Source: JADFOJ01 sp041580235 (lineage in GTDB: Bacteria; Planctomycetota; Phycisphaerae; Phycisphaerales; SM1A02). From it: a stretch of DNA of 64,000 bases. The position numbers were made by a program, and so were the translations under genes. Location: positions 62,001 to 126,000 of the forward strand of contig JBFGEG010000001.1 of NCBI GenBank assembly GCA_041580235.1, read 5' to 3'. A model generated the notes under the pieces. The model searched no databases, had not been told where the DNA came from, and was given only the letters and a program-made list of their open reading frames with translations. Shown in pieces: positions 35,638-44,444 of the stretch (positions within the stretch are counted from its first letter, which is position 1; each line of letters starts with the position of its first letter).

Positions 35638-38181
35638 TCAACGAGCGTCGTCCCAGTCCTCGTCGTCGTCGTCGTCGTCGTCCCAGTCTTCATCCTCATC
35701 CTCGTCCTCGAGGTCCTCGATGCGGTCCTCCAGCTCCTCGACCTCATCCTCCATGGCCTCGGCCTGGTCCTCGAGCGTCTCCGCCTGCTCTTCCAGCGCC
35801 TCGGCTTCCTCCTGAAGCGATTCGGCCTTCTGGCTCAAGGACTGCGCCTTGGCCAGCACCGCGGTTCTTCTGGCGCCGCTGAGCTCCTCGGCCTCTTCCC
35901 GAAGGTCATCCGCCTCCGACTCGAGCTTGTCGGCCTTCTCGCGCAGACGATCGGCCTTGTCGCGCAAGCCGTCAGCCTGCCGCTCGAACGCCTTGATCTG
36001 CAGCTCGAGTGCTCGTCGTGACGCCTGCATCGCGCGCGTTTCGGCAACACGCGAGCTGGCTCGTGACTCGTACTGGTTGGCGAGGTTCGCCAGTGCCTCG
36101 GTGTACACCTGAGCGCCACCGGCGCTCGCCTGTGCCTTGCCGTCGGGGTGGATCATGTTTACGAACGCCGCGAAGACAAGCTGCTCGAGATCGGTCCCGT
36201 GCACCCTGATGCGCTCGCGACCCGGCTCAACGAGGATCGGCACATCAGGCCGCACCATCAATTCCGTCAGCGCCCCCAGCTTTCCCTGCGGCAGCGTGTA
36301 CGCCTTGACCCTGTCCTCGCCGTCGATCATGGCGCAGAACGCGGCGAAGATCCGCTGATGTCTGTCCATGGCGTGGACCTCGATGCGGTCGCCATCCGGC
36401 CTGACGCGAATGGGAACATCGTTGCGAATCATCAGCTTGGCCAGCGCCTCGGCCTTGCCATCGGGAAGCTCGTAGGAGCGGATGACGATCTCGTTGCAGT
36501 CGGTGGTCGGGGAAGGAGCGGGCGTTCGATCGCCGCCGAGACCCGTGCCCATACCACCAGACGCAAGGGCCCCTTGCCCGACTCCCGCACCGCCGCCGCG
36601 CCCGTGCGGCGCGCCGCCGCGACGCGATTCGCGCATGATGCGTCGAAGCTCCTCGTGGAGCCGCTCGAGTTGGCGCTCCAGCATTTCCATGCGCTTCTCG
36701 AGCGATTCGTCGTCGAGCCCGCCCATGAACTGCTCGAACGTCGTGCTCGCGGTCGGCGCCATCGGCGCGCTTGGCACCACCGGAGCCTTCGGCGGGGTGG
36801 GCACGACGAGCTTGAACGGCTTCTTTGGTTTGGCAGGCTTGTCCGCCTTCGTCTGGGCGTTCGACTCCTTCGGGCACGCCCACAGCGGTGTCACCATCAC
36901 GCCCCCCAGGGCCACCATGCAGGCCAGCAGGACGCCCTTTCGCGAATGACTCGGGCTCGTCTGTGCAGTCATCACCATCGTGAGTCTCCTGGCAAATCGT
37001 TTTGTTCGCTTCGTCGTGGCGCCGAGCCCAACCGAGGGCACGGCCGAACAGGTGGCGCTGCGGCGGCGGCGCGTCTCGAGCAGCGCCTCGGCGTAGGCCC
37101 GGCGGCCGTACGGCAGCAGCGTCGTCACCCAATTATCGCAGCAAAGGTCCGCTTCCTCACGCAGGCGGCGGCGCACCCACCACACCACCGGGTGCCACCA
37201 GTACATCCAGCCGATGACCATCTCGGCCCGGCAGACCCAGTGATCACGCCGACGCAGGTGCGCCAGCTCGTGGCAGATCACGGCCCGGCGGCCCACGGCG
37301 TCGAGCTGCGCCCACAGCGAGCGCGGCAGCACCAGGCACGCCCGCCGGCCGCACCACACCATCGGGGATACTGCCGCGTCGACCATCAGGGTGTGCGGCG
37401 CGCGCCGCATTCCCAGGGCCTCGGAGGTCTCGGTGACCATCCTGATCACCGACGGCGGCGCAGCCCGGCCGCCGCGTATCAGACGCACGGATCGACCGAT
37501 GCGAACGGCCGCCACCAGCATGAGCAGCACGAAGCCTCCGCCCCAGACCGCGGCCGGCACCGGGGGCATGCCCACGATCGCGTCACGGACGACGCCGAGC
37601 TGGACGGCCCATCGCCGCCATTCGCTGCGAGCCGGCGTCGTGACGGAATCGCGTACCACGGAAGACGTGTTCGCCCGCGCGTGTGCGTGGCGGCCAGTTT
37701 CGGAAGGCTCGACGGTGACGGGCGGCATGACCGCCTTGCGATCGACCGACGACCTGCGTGACACGAGTGGCGTGCGGGACCTGGACTCGAGTGCTTCGGG
37801 CGGCTCGCCCGACCATGTCTCCAAACCGCCGGGAACACGAACACCGTGCGGCTCCACCCGCCGCGGAGTGCCCGATTCAATCGCAGAAGCCGGCGGCCCG
37901 ACGGAGGTAGTGGGGGCATTTCCCTCCGTCTTCCGGCGAGCCAACTCAGTCAGCGGGGTCTGAATGCTGACCACCGGTGGGCCGGCCGGCAACTGCGGAA
38001 TCGCCACGGGGGGCAACAACGGAACGACCACGAGCAGGCCGAGTACGGCAAGCCACATCGAGTGCCGCGTCGAAGGGCGGCAGGGGAACACGGCGCCGAC
38101 AACGGCCACGAGCAGCGTCACCGGGATCACCACCAGCGCGCCCCGCCACAGCAGATCAGTTGGCAGCCACTCCGTGGTCAT
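35638..38181 (-). CDS. BlaR1-like M56 family metallopeptidase with coiled-coil acidic tail
   Basis: 847 residues. N-terminal membrane segments (about 10-65) and a Ser/Pro-rich loop precede a zinc peptidase domain with H304ELAH308 and, downstream, EEADLCCDNWV, which supplies the third ligand. The long C-terminal part is unusual. It has a coiled coil at about 487-525 (RMEMLERQLERLHEELRRIM) and repeated sensor-like segments (MIRNDVPIRVRPDGDRIEVHA; MVRPDVPILVEPGRERIRVHG). A second heptad-rich coil (about 730-830) follows and ends in an Asp/Glu tract. In BlaR1-type systems the protease is activated by a signal and inactivates BlaI. No penicillin-binding domain is seen, so the signal is probably different. 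Confidence 0.85.
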   Translation of the reverse strand: MTTEWLPTDLLWRGALVVIPVTLLVAVVGAVFPCRPSTRHSMWLAVLGLLVVVPLLPPVAIPQLPAGPPVVSIQTPLTELARRKTEGNAPTTSVGPPASAIESGTPRRVEPHGVRVPGGLETWSGEPPEALESRSRTPLVSRRSSVDRKAVMPPVTVEPSETGRHAHARANTSSVVRDSVTTPARSEWRRWAVQLGVVRDAIVGMPPVPAAVWGGGFVLLMLVAAVRIGRSVRLIRGGRAAPPSVIRMVTETSEALGMRRAPHTLMVDAAVSPMVWCGRRACLVLPRSLWAQLDAVGRRAVICHELAHLRRRDHWVCRAEMVIGWMYWWHPVVWWVRRRLREEADLCCDNWVTTLLPYGRRAYAEALLETRRRRSATCSAVPSVGLGATTKRTKRFARRLTMVMTAQTSPSHSRKGVLLACMVALGGVMVTPLWACPKESNAQTKADKPAKPKKPFKLVVPTPPKAPVVPSAPMAPTASTTFEQFMGGLDDESLEKRMEMLERQLERLHEELRRIMRESRRGGAPHGRGGGAGVGQGALASGGMGTGLGGDRTPAPSPTTDCNEIVIRSYELPDGKAEALAKLMIRNDVPIRVRPDGDRIEVHAMDRHQRIFAAFCAMIDGEDRVKAYTLPQGKLGALTELMVRPDVPILVEPGRERIRVHGTDLEQLVFAAFVNMIHPDGKAQASAGGAQVYTEALANLANQYESRASSRVAETRAMQASRRALELQIKAFERQADGLRDKADRLREKADKLESEADDLREEAEELSGARRTAVLAKAQSLSQKAESLQEEAEALEEQAETLEDQAEAMEDEVEELEDRIEDLEDEDEDEDWDDDDDDDEDWDDAR

Positions 38182-38582
38182 CGCTTCGACCGCCTGCCTT
38201 TCTCGTCCAACTGTTCGATTAGAGTCTGGAGCTGTGCAATTTCATCTGAGGAGAACTTTTCTTCTCGTATGAGCTGCAGAACAAGCGGCGCGGCTGCTCC
38301 GTCGTACATCTGCTCGATCAGCGACTCGAGCCTGGACTTGGTGACCCGGTCGCGGCTCACCGCCGGCCGGTAGACGTAGGCGAGCTCCGACTTGTCGCTC
38401 TTGACATAGCCCTTCTGCTCGAGCCTCGTCAGGAAGGTGAGAACCGTGGTGTAGGCGACCTGCCGGCCTCTTGCGTGCAGGCGGTTCATCACCTGTCGCA
38501 CGGTGGCGGGGCCGTGGTCCCAGAGGGCCTTGAGAACCTCGAGCTCCGCCGTGCCCAGATCACCTTCCCGCGGTGGTGCCAT
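38178..38582 (-). CDS. BlaI/MecI/CopY family repressor
   Basis: 134 residues: a winged helix-turn-helix at about 5-80 (LGTAELEVLKALWDHGPATVRQVMN; AYTTVLTFLTRLEQKGYV) followed by a dimerisation domain (SLIEQMYDGAAAPLVLQLIREE). Its stop overlaps the M56 start (ATGA), so the pair is translationally coupled. The M56 protein probably cleaves or inactivates it. An inverted repeat CTACG-N5-CGTAG inside the promoter spacer is its likely autoregulatory operator. Confidence 0.92.
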   Translation of the reverse strand: MAPPREGDLGTAELEVLKALWDHGPATVRQVMNRLHARGRQVAYTTVLTFLTRLEQKGYVKSDKSELAYVYRPAVSRDRVTKSRLESLIEQMYDGAAAPLVLQLIREEKFSSDEIAQLQTLIEQLDEKGRRSKR

Positions 38583-38650
38583 CGGCCATCTCCACCCCCG
38601 GTTCTCGCCGCCCGCTCCAGGCTGCTTCCTCTTAAGAGGACGGCGGCCGC

Positions 38651-38679
38651 AATCTACTACGTCTGTCGTAGGCTGTCAA
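38651..38679 (-). promoter_or_regulatory. BlaI promoter with operator in the spacer
   Basis: On the minus strand TTGACA (complement of 38674-38679) is a perfect -35 and TAGATT (complement of 38651-38656) a fair -10, with 17 nt between. The spacer contains CTACG-N5-CGTAG (38657-38671). BlaI/MecI operators are classically TACTACA..TGTAGTA-type dyads; the arms here differ by one base. A repressor bound here would cover both hexamers. Confidence 0.8.
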
Positions 38680-38826
38680 TGTTTTCGTGGCTCATGCGGG
38701 GCGGGCCGGAAGCGGCCACCCGTACAGAAGCCGCAAATCACCGTTTCACAAGACCTTGCCGTAGCATCGGCCGGCCCCGCGAGAGTCGGCAACAATGACC
38801 TCGGCGGGGGCGCAGGAGCTCCGGAC

Positions 38827-39633
38827 GTGGGCTTGACGCATTGGAGACGGATGTGGCGGCTGGACGGGGGCGGGCCCGCGCTGGGCGAGCGCGACGAGCT
38901 CGCCGCCGAGGAGCCGCTCGAGATCAGGGTCCGCGGCCGATCGGTGAGCGTGACGATGCGGACCCCCGGCCACGACGACGAGCTGGCGGCCGGCTTTCTC
39001 GTGACCGAGGCCGTCATCCGCGGCACCGCCGACGTGATCCGCATCGAACAGTGCGCAGCGGACGAGCAGGGCAACGTCGTCAACGTCACCCTCGCCCCGG
39101 AAGTCCCCTTGGACCTCGCACGTCTCACACGCCACGTGTTCGCGTCGTCCAGCTGCGGGCTCTGCGGCAAGGCCTCCATTGACTCGGTCCACACGCAGTT
39201 CGACCCCATCACGACGAACCTCTCCATCGGCTTCTCGACACTGCGGGAGCTGCCGGCCAGGCTGCGCCGCGCCCAGCCGGCGTTCGAGCAGACGGGCGGC
39301 GTGCACGCCGCCGCCGTCTTTGGCCCCGACGGCGGGCTCGTCGTCGTCCGGGAGGACGTGGGACGCCACAACGCCGTCGACAAGGTCATCGGCTTCGGCC
39401 TGCTCCAGGGGCTGCTCCCCTTCGAGCGCCATGTCCTGGTGGTGAGCGGCCGCGCCTCGTTCGAGATCATGCAAAAGGCGCTGGCGGCGCGAATCCCGAT
39501 CGTGGCCGCCGTGTCGGCGCCGTCGAGCCTGGCCGCCGAGTTTGCCGAACGAAGCAGTCAGACGCTGATCGGCTTCCTGCGCGATCATCGAATGAACGTC
39601 TACGCGAACCCGCAGCGGATCACGCTTCCTTGA
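38827..39633 (+). CDS. fdhD: FdhD sulfur carrier for formate dehydrogenase
   Basis: About 268 residues from GTG 38827, which AGGAG precedes by 8 nt; ATG 38851 is the alternative. FdhD passes sulfur from IscS to the molybdenum cofactor of formate dehydrogenase. Signature segments are LAAEEPLEIRVRG, RTPGHDDELAAGFLVTEAVI, the essential CxxC in SSCGLCGKASID, REDVGRHNAVDKVIG and SGRASFEIMQKA. The next gene encodes a MOSC protein, a second sulfur or molybdenum handling function. No formate dehydrogenase gene is in the window. Confidence 0.94.
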   Translation: MGLTHWRRMWRLDGGGPALGERDELAAEEPLEIRVRGRSVSVTMRTPGHDDELAAGFLVTEAVIRGTADVIRIEQCAADEQGNVVNVTLAPEVPLDLARLTRHVFASSSCGLCGKASIDSVHTQFDPITTNLSIGFSTLRELPARLRRAQPAFEQTGGVHAAAVFGPDGGLVVVREDVGRHNAVDKVIGFGLLQGLLPFERHVLVVSGRASFEIMQKALAARIPIVAAVSAPSSLAAEFAERSSQTLIGFLRDHRMNVYANPQRITLP

Positions 39634-39672
39634 TCCGCGGCTTTCGGCAGCCCGGACTGGAGATCGCCGATC

Positions 39673-40161
39673 ATGGCTGATGGAACGATCGTGTCCATTC
39701 AGATCACCGCGGAAGAAGGGGCGCCGGTGCGCTGCGTGCCGCAAGCCGAGCTTGTCGCGGGCAAGGGTATCGTGGGTGACCGGTATTATCACAAGGACGA
39801 CAAGGAGCCAGGCCAGCAGGTGACGCTCGTGGAAGCGGAGCAGATCGAGCGCTTCAACGCGGACACGGGCCTCAACATCGATCCCGCCGACACGCGACGC
39901 AACATCACAGTGCGAGGCCTGCCGCTCAATGACCTGGTTGGCGTGGACTTCATGGTTGGCGAGGCCGAAGTCCGGGGCATCGAGCTCTGCGCGCCGTGTG
40001 GCTACGTCGCGAAGACGCTCATCTCGAGCTTCTCGATCACCGACCTCCCGGCGTCCTCGATCATCGCCGGATTGAAGGACCGGGCGGGGCTCCGCGCACG
40101 CATCATCAAGGGCGGAACGGTGCGTGTCGGCGACGCGGTCCGCGCGACGCCGGCGACGTGA
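39673..40161 (+). CDS. MOSC-domain protein
   Basis: 162 residues forming a stand-alone MOSC domain. Conserved segments are GIVGDRYY near the start, DTRRNITVRGLPLNDLVG and the Cys-bearing GIELCAPCGYVAK, with RAGLRARIIKGGTVRVGD at the end. MOSC domains bind the molybdenum cofactor or carry sulfur via the conserved Cys; the YiiM group detoxifies N-hydroxylated compounds. It lies 39 nt after fdhD and is probably co-transcribed. Confidence 0.88.
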   Translation: MADGTIVSIQITAEEGAPVRCVPQAELVAGKGIVGDRYYHKDDKEPGQQVTLVEAEQIERFNADTGLNIDPADTRRNITVRGLPLNDLVGVDFMVGEAEVRGIELCAPCGYVAKTLISSFSITDLPASSIIAGLKDRAGLRARIIKGGTVRVGDAVRATPAT

Positions 40162-40187
40162 GGCAGGTCGCGGATACAGTGTCTGCG

Positions 40188-41786
40188 ATGACGCCGGAGC
40201 AGCTCATCGAGGGCCTTTCCGATCCCGGGGCGTACCCGGTCGCGGTCGATCGCGTCGAGATCCGCCAGACACACGTCTCCATCCTCTTTTTCGCGGGACC
40301 GCGTGTGTACAAGGTCAAGAAACCGGTCGATCTTGGATTCCTTGATTTCACGACACTTCAGCGACGCCGCCACTTCTGCGAGGAGGAGGTCCGTCTCAAC
40401 CGGCGTCTGGCCGGCGAGGTCTATCTCGGCGTGGCCGGGGTCGCACGGGTTCCGGGCGGCGGCCTGCGGATTGTCGGGGCGGACGACGGCTCGATCATCG
40501 AGTACGCCGTCGAGATGATCCGCCTGCCCGAGCAGCGGATGCTCGACCGCCTCCTTGACGACGGCCTGATCGACAACGCCATTCTCGATGATCTCGTGAA
40601 GATCCTGCTGCGCTTCCACCGCGAGGCGGCCACCGGCGAGGGCGTCGACGAGCACGGCACGCCCGAGGCGGTGGGCCGCGCCGTCCGGGAGAACCTGAGC
40701 GAGGCCCGCCGATTCGTGGCGCCCGAGCCGGAACGCGGCATGCTGTCACCGGCACTCTGGCAACGGCTGTCCGGCGCGGCCGAGTCGTTCCTGGCCGACC
40801 ACGAGAGCCTGCTGGCGCAGCGCATCCGCGACGGCCGCATCCGCGACGGTCACGGCGATCTGCACGCCGGAAACATCTGCGCGATGGACGATCGCATCGT
40901 AATCTACGACTGCATCGAGTTCGCGCCGCACCTGCGATGCGGGGACGTGGTGAAGGACCTTGCCTTTCTCGTGATGGATCTCGACGCCCGCGGTGCCCGA
41001 GGGCTGCGCGGTTTCGGGCGGTACCTGGCCCGGCGCTACGCCGAGGGCTCCGCCGACGCCGACCTGGAGACCCTCCTTCCTTTCTATAAGGGCCACCTCG
41101 CGGCGGTCCGGGGCAAGGTCAACTCGATCGCCGCGGACGATCCCGGCCTGGATCAGGCCCAGCGCGACGACGCCCGTCGCGAGGCAATGCGATACTTCCA
41201 CCTGGCGGGGTCGTACCTGCTGCCGCCGGCTCTCATCGTCATGTGCGGCCTGCCCGGCAGCGGCAAGAGCTGGGCGGCGCGGCACCTCGCGCGACCGTTC
41301 GAGGCGGCGGTCATCCAGAGCGACGTCGTGCGCAAGCGTCTGGCGGGCGTCGCGCCCACTCACCGGCCGACCCCCGAGGAAGCGGCGGTGCTCTACGCGC
41401 CGCCGTCGAGCCGCCGGACGTACGAGACGATGCTGCGGGAAGCCGGGACCCTGCTGGAGGAAGGGCGCAGCGTCGTCGTCGACGCCACGTTTCCCCACCG
41501 CGACGCGCGGGAGCCGTTCAGCGCCATGGCCCGGGCCCGCGCGACCCCGTGGGTCGTCGTCCACATCACGAGCCCCGAGACGGTCATCGCCGAGCGTATG
41601 CGCCGCCGTGCGGACCTCGCCGAGGAGGTCTCCGACGCCGACTGGACGGTGTATCGTCAGTTCAAGACCGGTTTCGAGCCACCGGACGAGGTTGGCTCTT
41701 CGCACCTGACCGAAGGTGACAGCACTGGTGATCCGGAGGTGATCGTCTCCAATGTCATCGACCGGCTCCTCGAACAGACCGGCTGA
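40188..41786 (+). CDS. Fused aminoglycoside-phosphotransferase-like / P-loop kinase protein
   Basis: 532 residues from ATG 40188 (an in-frame GTG three codons earlier is possible). The N-terminal half is an APH-like kinase domain: YKVKKPVDLGFLDF, the catalytic HGDLHAGNIC and the metal-binding IYDCIEF. The C-terminal half is a zeta-toxin/AAA-type small-molecule kinase with Walker A GLPGSGKS (about 350) and VVVDATFPHRDAR. The fusion is common in bacteria; neither substrate is known. It probably does not confer antibiotic resistance, as such fusions are typical chromosomal genes. It overlaps the next gene by 35 nt. Confidence 0.87.
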   Translation: MTPEQLIEGLSDPGAYPVAVDRVEIRQTHVSILFFAGPRVYKVKKPVDLGFLDFTTLQRRRHFCEEEVRLNRRLAGEVYLGVAGVARVPGGGLRIVGADDGSIIEYAVEMIRLPEQRMLDRLLDDGLIDNAILDDLVKILLRFHREAATGEGVDEHGTPEAVGRAVRENLSEARRFVAPEPERGMLSPALWQRLSGAAESFLADHESLLAQRIRDGRIRDGHGDLHAGNICAMDDRIVIYDCIEFAPHLRCGDVVKDLAFLVMDLDARGARGLRGFGRYLARRYAEGSADADLETLLPFYKGHLAAVRGKVNSIAADDPGLDQAQRDDARREAMRYFHLAGSYLLPPALIVMCGLPGSGKSWAARHLARPFEAAVIQSDVVRKRLAGVAPTHRPTPEEAAVLYAPPSSRRTYETMLREAGTLLEEGRSVVVDATFPHRDAREPFSAMARARATPWVVVHITSPETVIAERMRRRADLAEEVSDADWTVYRQFKTGFEPPDEVGSSHLTEGDSTGDPEVIVSNVIDRLLEQTG

Positions 41787-42702
41787 CGCGAGTGGCCCCG
41801 GATCGTGGCGCCTGGCGATCGGGTGGGCGATCGTCATCATCAATACGTCGGTGGCGTGCCTGTGGGCGTTCTGGGGCGCGATCGAGAACTTTCACGAGGG
41901 GTGGTACTGGCCGAGCCTGGCCCGAAACCTCCTGGGGGCACTTGCCTATCACACACCAATGCTGATCTGGACGGCCTTGGGGCTTCTCGCCGTGCGGTGG
42001 GCGCGAGTGGGCGCAGTCACCTACATCACGGTCGGCCTCGGCCTCGCCGCGTGGCTGTACGTGCTCCAGACCGGCGGGCTTCAAGTCGCGTTCTTGCTCG
42101 GTGGATTCGGGGCCATCTTCGGCGCCCTGTGGTGGATCGGCCGTCCCCATCCGAAGCGTTGGGCGTACCGCGTCACGTGGGGGCTGCCCGTGGCGGTCGC
42201 CGTCATCTCCGGCGCCGAGGGCGCGTATCGCGTGGCCACGCGCTTCGACGATGGTGATCGCGGAGCACGACTCGTGGAGGGCAATGGCGTCACGCTGACG
42301 TGGGCACCGCAGGGGCCGGGCTGGCCGACGCACGGCGTGGCCTTCAACGAGGCCGTGGAGCGGTGCCGGCACCTGACTGACGACGGGCTCGCCCTGGCCG
42401 ACGAACCCCTGGATCTCTGGCGGCTGCCGACGGTGAGCGAGATCGTGCGCTCCTTGACGCGTCACGGCGACAACGCCGGCGGTACATGGGACGCCGACCG
42501 AGGCCGCGCCTCCTATGAGACGCGGCCGGACAAGGAGGCGCCGCTGTGGGACCCGTACTCGCCGATCATCTACTGGTGGGCCGCCGACGAGGTGGACCCC
42601 GACCACGCCTACCGCGTCGTTCACAACGGCCTCGTGCTCCTCAAGCCCAGGGACCTGGGGATGGGCAGCCAGGGGTTTCGCGCGGTCAGGGCGGGACAGT
42701 AG
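41752..42702 (+). CDS. Membrane protein with DUF1566-like C-terminal domain
   Basis: 316 residues. Four to five hydrophobic segments lie between about 20 and 170 (LAIGWAIVIINTSVACLWAFW; LGALAYHTPMLIWTALGLLAV). The C-terminal 130 residues resemble the DUF1566/Lcl fold: ATWAPQG-type opening, FNEAVERCRHLTDDG, DLWRLPTVSEIVRSL and IIYWWAADEVDPDHAYRVVHNG, ending GFRAVR. The function is unknown. It begins inside the previous gene (35-nt overlap), so the two are probably expressed together. Confidence 0.72.
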   Translation: MSSTGSSNRPADASGPGSWRLAIGWAIVIINTSVACLWAFWGAIENFHEGWYWPSLARNLLGALAYHTPMLIWTALGLLAVRWARVGAVTYITVGLGLAAWLYVLQTGGLQVAFLLGGFGAIFGALWWIGRPHPKRWAYRVTWGLPVAVAVISGAEGAYRVATRFDDGDRGARLVEGNGVTLTWAPQGPGWPTHGVAFNEAVERCRHLTDDGLALADEPLDLWRLPTVSEIVRSLTRHGDNAGGTWDADRGRASYETRPDKEAPLWDPYSPIIYWWAADEVDPDHAYRVVHNGLVLLKPRDLGMGSQGFRAVRAGQ

Positions 42703-42732
42703 GGGTCAGGGGTCGGGCGGACAGGGAGAATT

Positions 42733-42747
42733 GGGGCCGTTTTCCCC
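42733..42747 (+). promoter_or_regulatory. Island box, variant (GGG-N5-TTCCCC)
   Basis: GGGGCCGTTTTCCCC, with one base more between the arms than in the core copies. TAGGCT, a -10 candidate, begins 23 nt after the box and ends 6 nt before the ATG at 42783, so the transcript would be leaderless or nearly so. It resembles the boxes at 49514, 52784, 55008, 58114 and 62497. Confidence 0.5.
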
Positions 42748-42782
42748 TTCGGGCGGACGCCGTTTCGCGCTAGGCTCGGCGC

Positions 42783-44444
42783 ATGAAACAGCCGGTCAGC
42801 ACTCCGATCGAGGCTCTGCGTGCGGCCCGCACGCGCTTCGGTCCGCGCGGGCGGGCGGCCAAGCTGGACCTGCTTTCGAAGCTGGCCCAGCAGAAGCTCT
42901 CACGCGCCCGCGACCTCCGCGACTACCACGACATCCTGCTTTTTCTCATCGCGCATCCGGACGACGCGCACGTCAGCCGGCTCGCCGAGAGTGAGCTGCA
43001 GCGTCTCGGCGCAAGGGTGGCCGAGCTGTCGGGCCGTGCGCTCCTAAACTCCGGCCTGCCGGGCTCGATGGTGGAGTCGCCGTTCACCCTCGACACCACG
43101 GCGTGGCTTGCCCGGCGGTACCCCGACGATGTCGATCTCGTCTGGGAGGATGAATCCGCCGGCACTGCACTCGATGAGCTCCTCGGCCTGTGCGTGGGCT
43201 CGGTCGAGCAGGATGGTCTTCTCGACGGGCGGCTGTCGACGCGTGAGTGGCTGGCGGCCGCCAAGGGCAACGGCCGTCTCAGCGAGCTGCAGTGGCTTCT
43301 TCAGCGTATCCAGGTGCTCGACACGCCTCCGGCTCTTCTCGACTACGTCTTCAACAGCCTCGATCTGAGCGTTCGCTTCCGGCTGCCCCGGGAGGCGCCG
43401 CGTCTGCCGACCCGTCACCTGCACTACCAGACAGCCGATCTGCAGCGCTCCGTCGACGTGGACGCGGCGCTGCAACGGGCGCTGCCGGTAGCACGGCCGC
43501 TGCCGGCCCGGGAGGCCAATCGATTGATCGACGTGGCCCGCATGGCTCTGTGCGCGCTCCGCCGCGAGACCGATCCCGTGACGTATGCCAACCCGCGGGA
43601 GGTCACGCGGATCTCCCTGGACCGGGGCATCGACATCGTCCTGTACGGCATGCAGCCCGCGCGGCGTCTGCCGCTGGAGAGCTTCTTCGGCTATCTGGCG
43701 GCGAGAAACGGCGTGCCCGTCGCCTACGGCGGCGGGTGGGTCTTTCTCGACCGCTCGGAGATCGGGATCAACGTGTTCCCGCCCTTCCGCGGCGGCGAGT
43801 CGGCGTACCTGTTCGCCGAGATCCTGCGTGTCTACCACCGGCACTACGGCGTCCGGCGTTTCCTGGTGGACCCGTTCCAGTTCGGTGACGGCAACCGCGA
43901 AGGGATTCGCTCCGGTGCGTTCTGGTTCTACTACCGCCTGGGGTTCCGGCCGGTCGAGCCGGCCCTTGCCGAGCTGGCCGCCCGCGAATGGGCGGCGATC
44001 TCCCGCAGCCGATCCCACCGCAGCCCCCCCACGACCCTGCGGCGACTGGCCACCGGAAAGCTCGCCCTGGAGGTCGGAGAGCCCGTTGCCGAGGCTCCGG
44101 ATCCAGTGGCCCTGGGTCTCGCGGTCACGAGGGCCGTCGGCGGACGCTTCGGCGGCGACCGGGCCGCGGCCGAGCGCTGGGCGCGGCGTCGCATCGGGCG
44201 GCTGTGCCCGGCCGGGCGTGCGGCGCCGGCCGAGCAGCAGGACGCCGCCGACCGGCTGGCCATGCTCTACGCCCTGATCCCGGACGTCGACGACTGGCCG
44301 GTCGCCGATCGCCGCCGGATGATGTCGGTCATGCGAGCCAAGGGCGCACTCCGCGAGCGCGACTACGTCACCAGGCTGCAGGGACACCGCCGGCTGCGGG
44401 CCGGCTTGTCGGCGTTGGGGACCGAGCAAAGGACCGCGGGGTGA
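42783..44444 (+). CDS. Unknown protein with a GNAT-like segment
   Basis: 553 residues; I do not recognise the family. The first 300 residues are predicted helical (LRAARTRFGPRGRAAKLDLLSKLAQQKL; IEALRAART at the start), with no signal peptide or membrane segment. Residues about 316-395 (GGGWVFLDRSEIGINVFPPFRGGESAYLF, then RVYHRHYGVRRFLVDPFQFGDGN and FWFYYRLGFRP) resemble the core of an acyltransferase fold, ending in the 'YYRLGF' pattern seen in GNAT proteins. The C-terminus is basic and helical. It overlaps the acyl-CoA ligase start as GTGA, so an acyl-CoA-related role is plausible. Confidence 0.6.
   Translation: MKQPVSTPIEALRAARTRFGPRGRAAKLDLLSKLAQQKLSRARDLRDYHDILLFLIAHPDDAHVSRLAESELQRLGARVAELSGRALLNSGLPGSMVESPFTLDTTAWLARRYPDDVDLVWEDESAGTALDELLGLCVGSVEQDGLLDGRLSTREWLAAAKGNGRLSELQWLLQRIQVLDTPPALLDYVFNSLDLSVRFRLPREAPRLPTRHLHYQTADLQRSVDVDAALQRALPVARPLPAREANRLIDVARMALCALRRETDPVTYANPREVTRISLDRGIDIVLYGMQPARRLPLESFFGYLAARNGVPVAYGGGWVFLDRSEIGINVFPPFRGGESAYLFAEILRVYHRHYGVRRFLVDPFQFGDGNREGIRSGAFWFYYRLGFRPVEPALAELAAREWAAISRSRSHRSPPTTLRRLATGKLALEVGEPVAEAPDPVALGLAVTRAVGGRFGGDRAAAERWARRRIGRLCPAGRAAPAEQQDAADRLAMLYALIPDVDDWPVADRRRMMSVMRAKGALRERDYVTRLQGHRRLRAGLSALGTEQRTAG

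Noticed and set aside
40188..41786. Aminoglycoside resistance gene
   Set aside because: The APH-like domain is fused to a P-loop kinase, a common chromosomal arrangement not linked to resistance, and no mobile element is near.
43988..44440. N-terminal extension of the acyl-CoA ligase
   Set aside because: It is an alternative frame of the unknown gene at 42783; the GTG at 44441 with GTGA overlap fits the family start.
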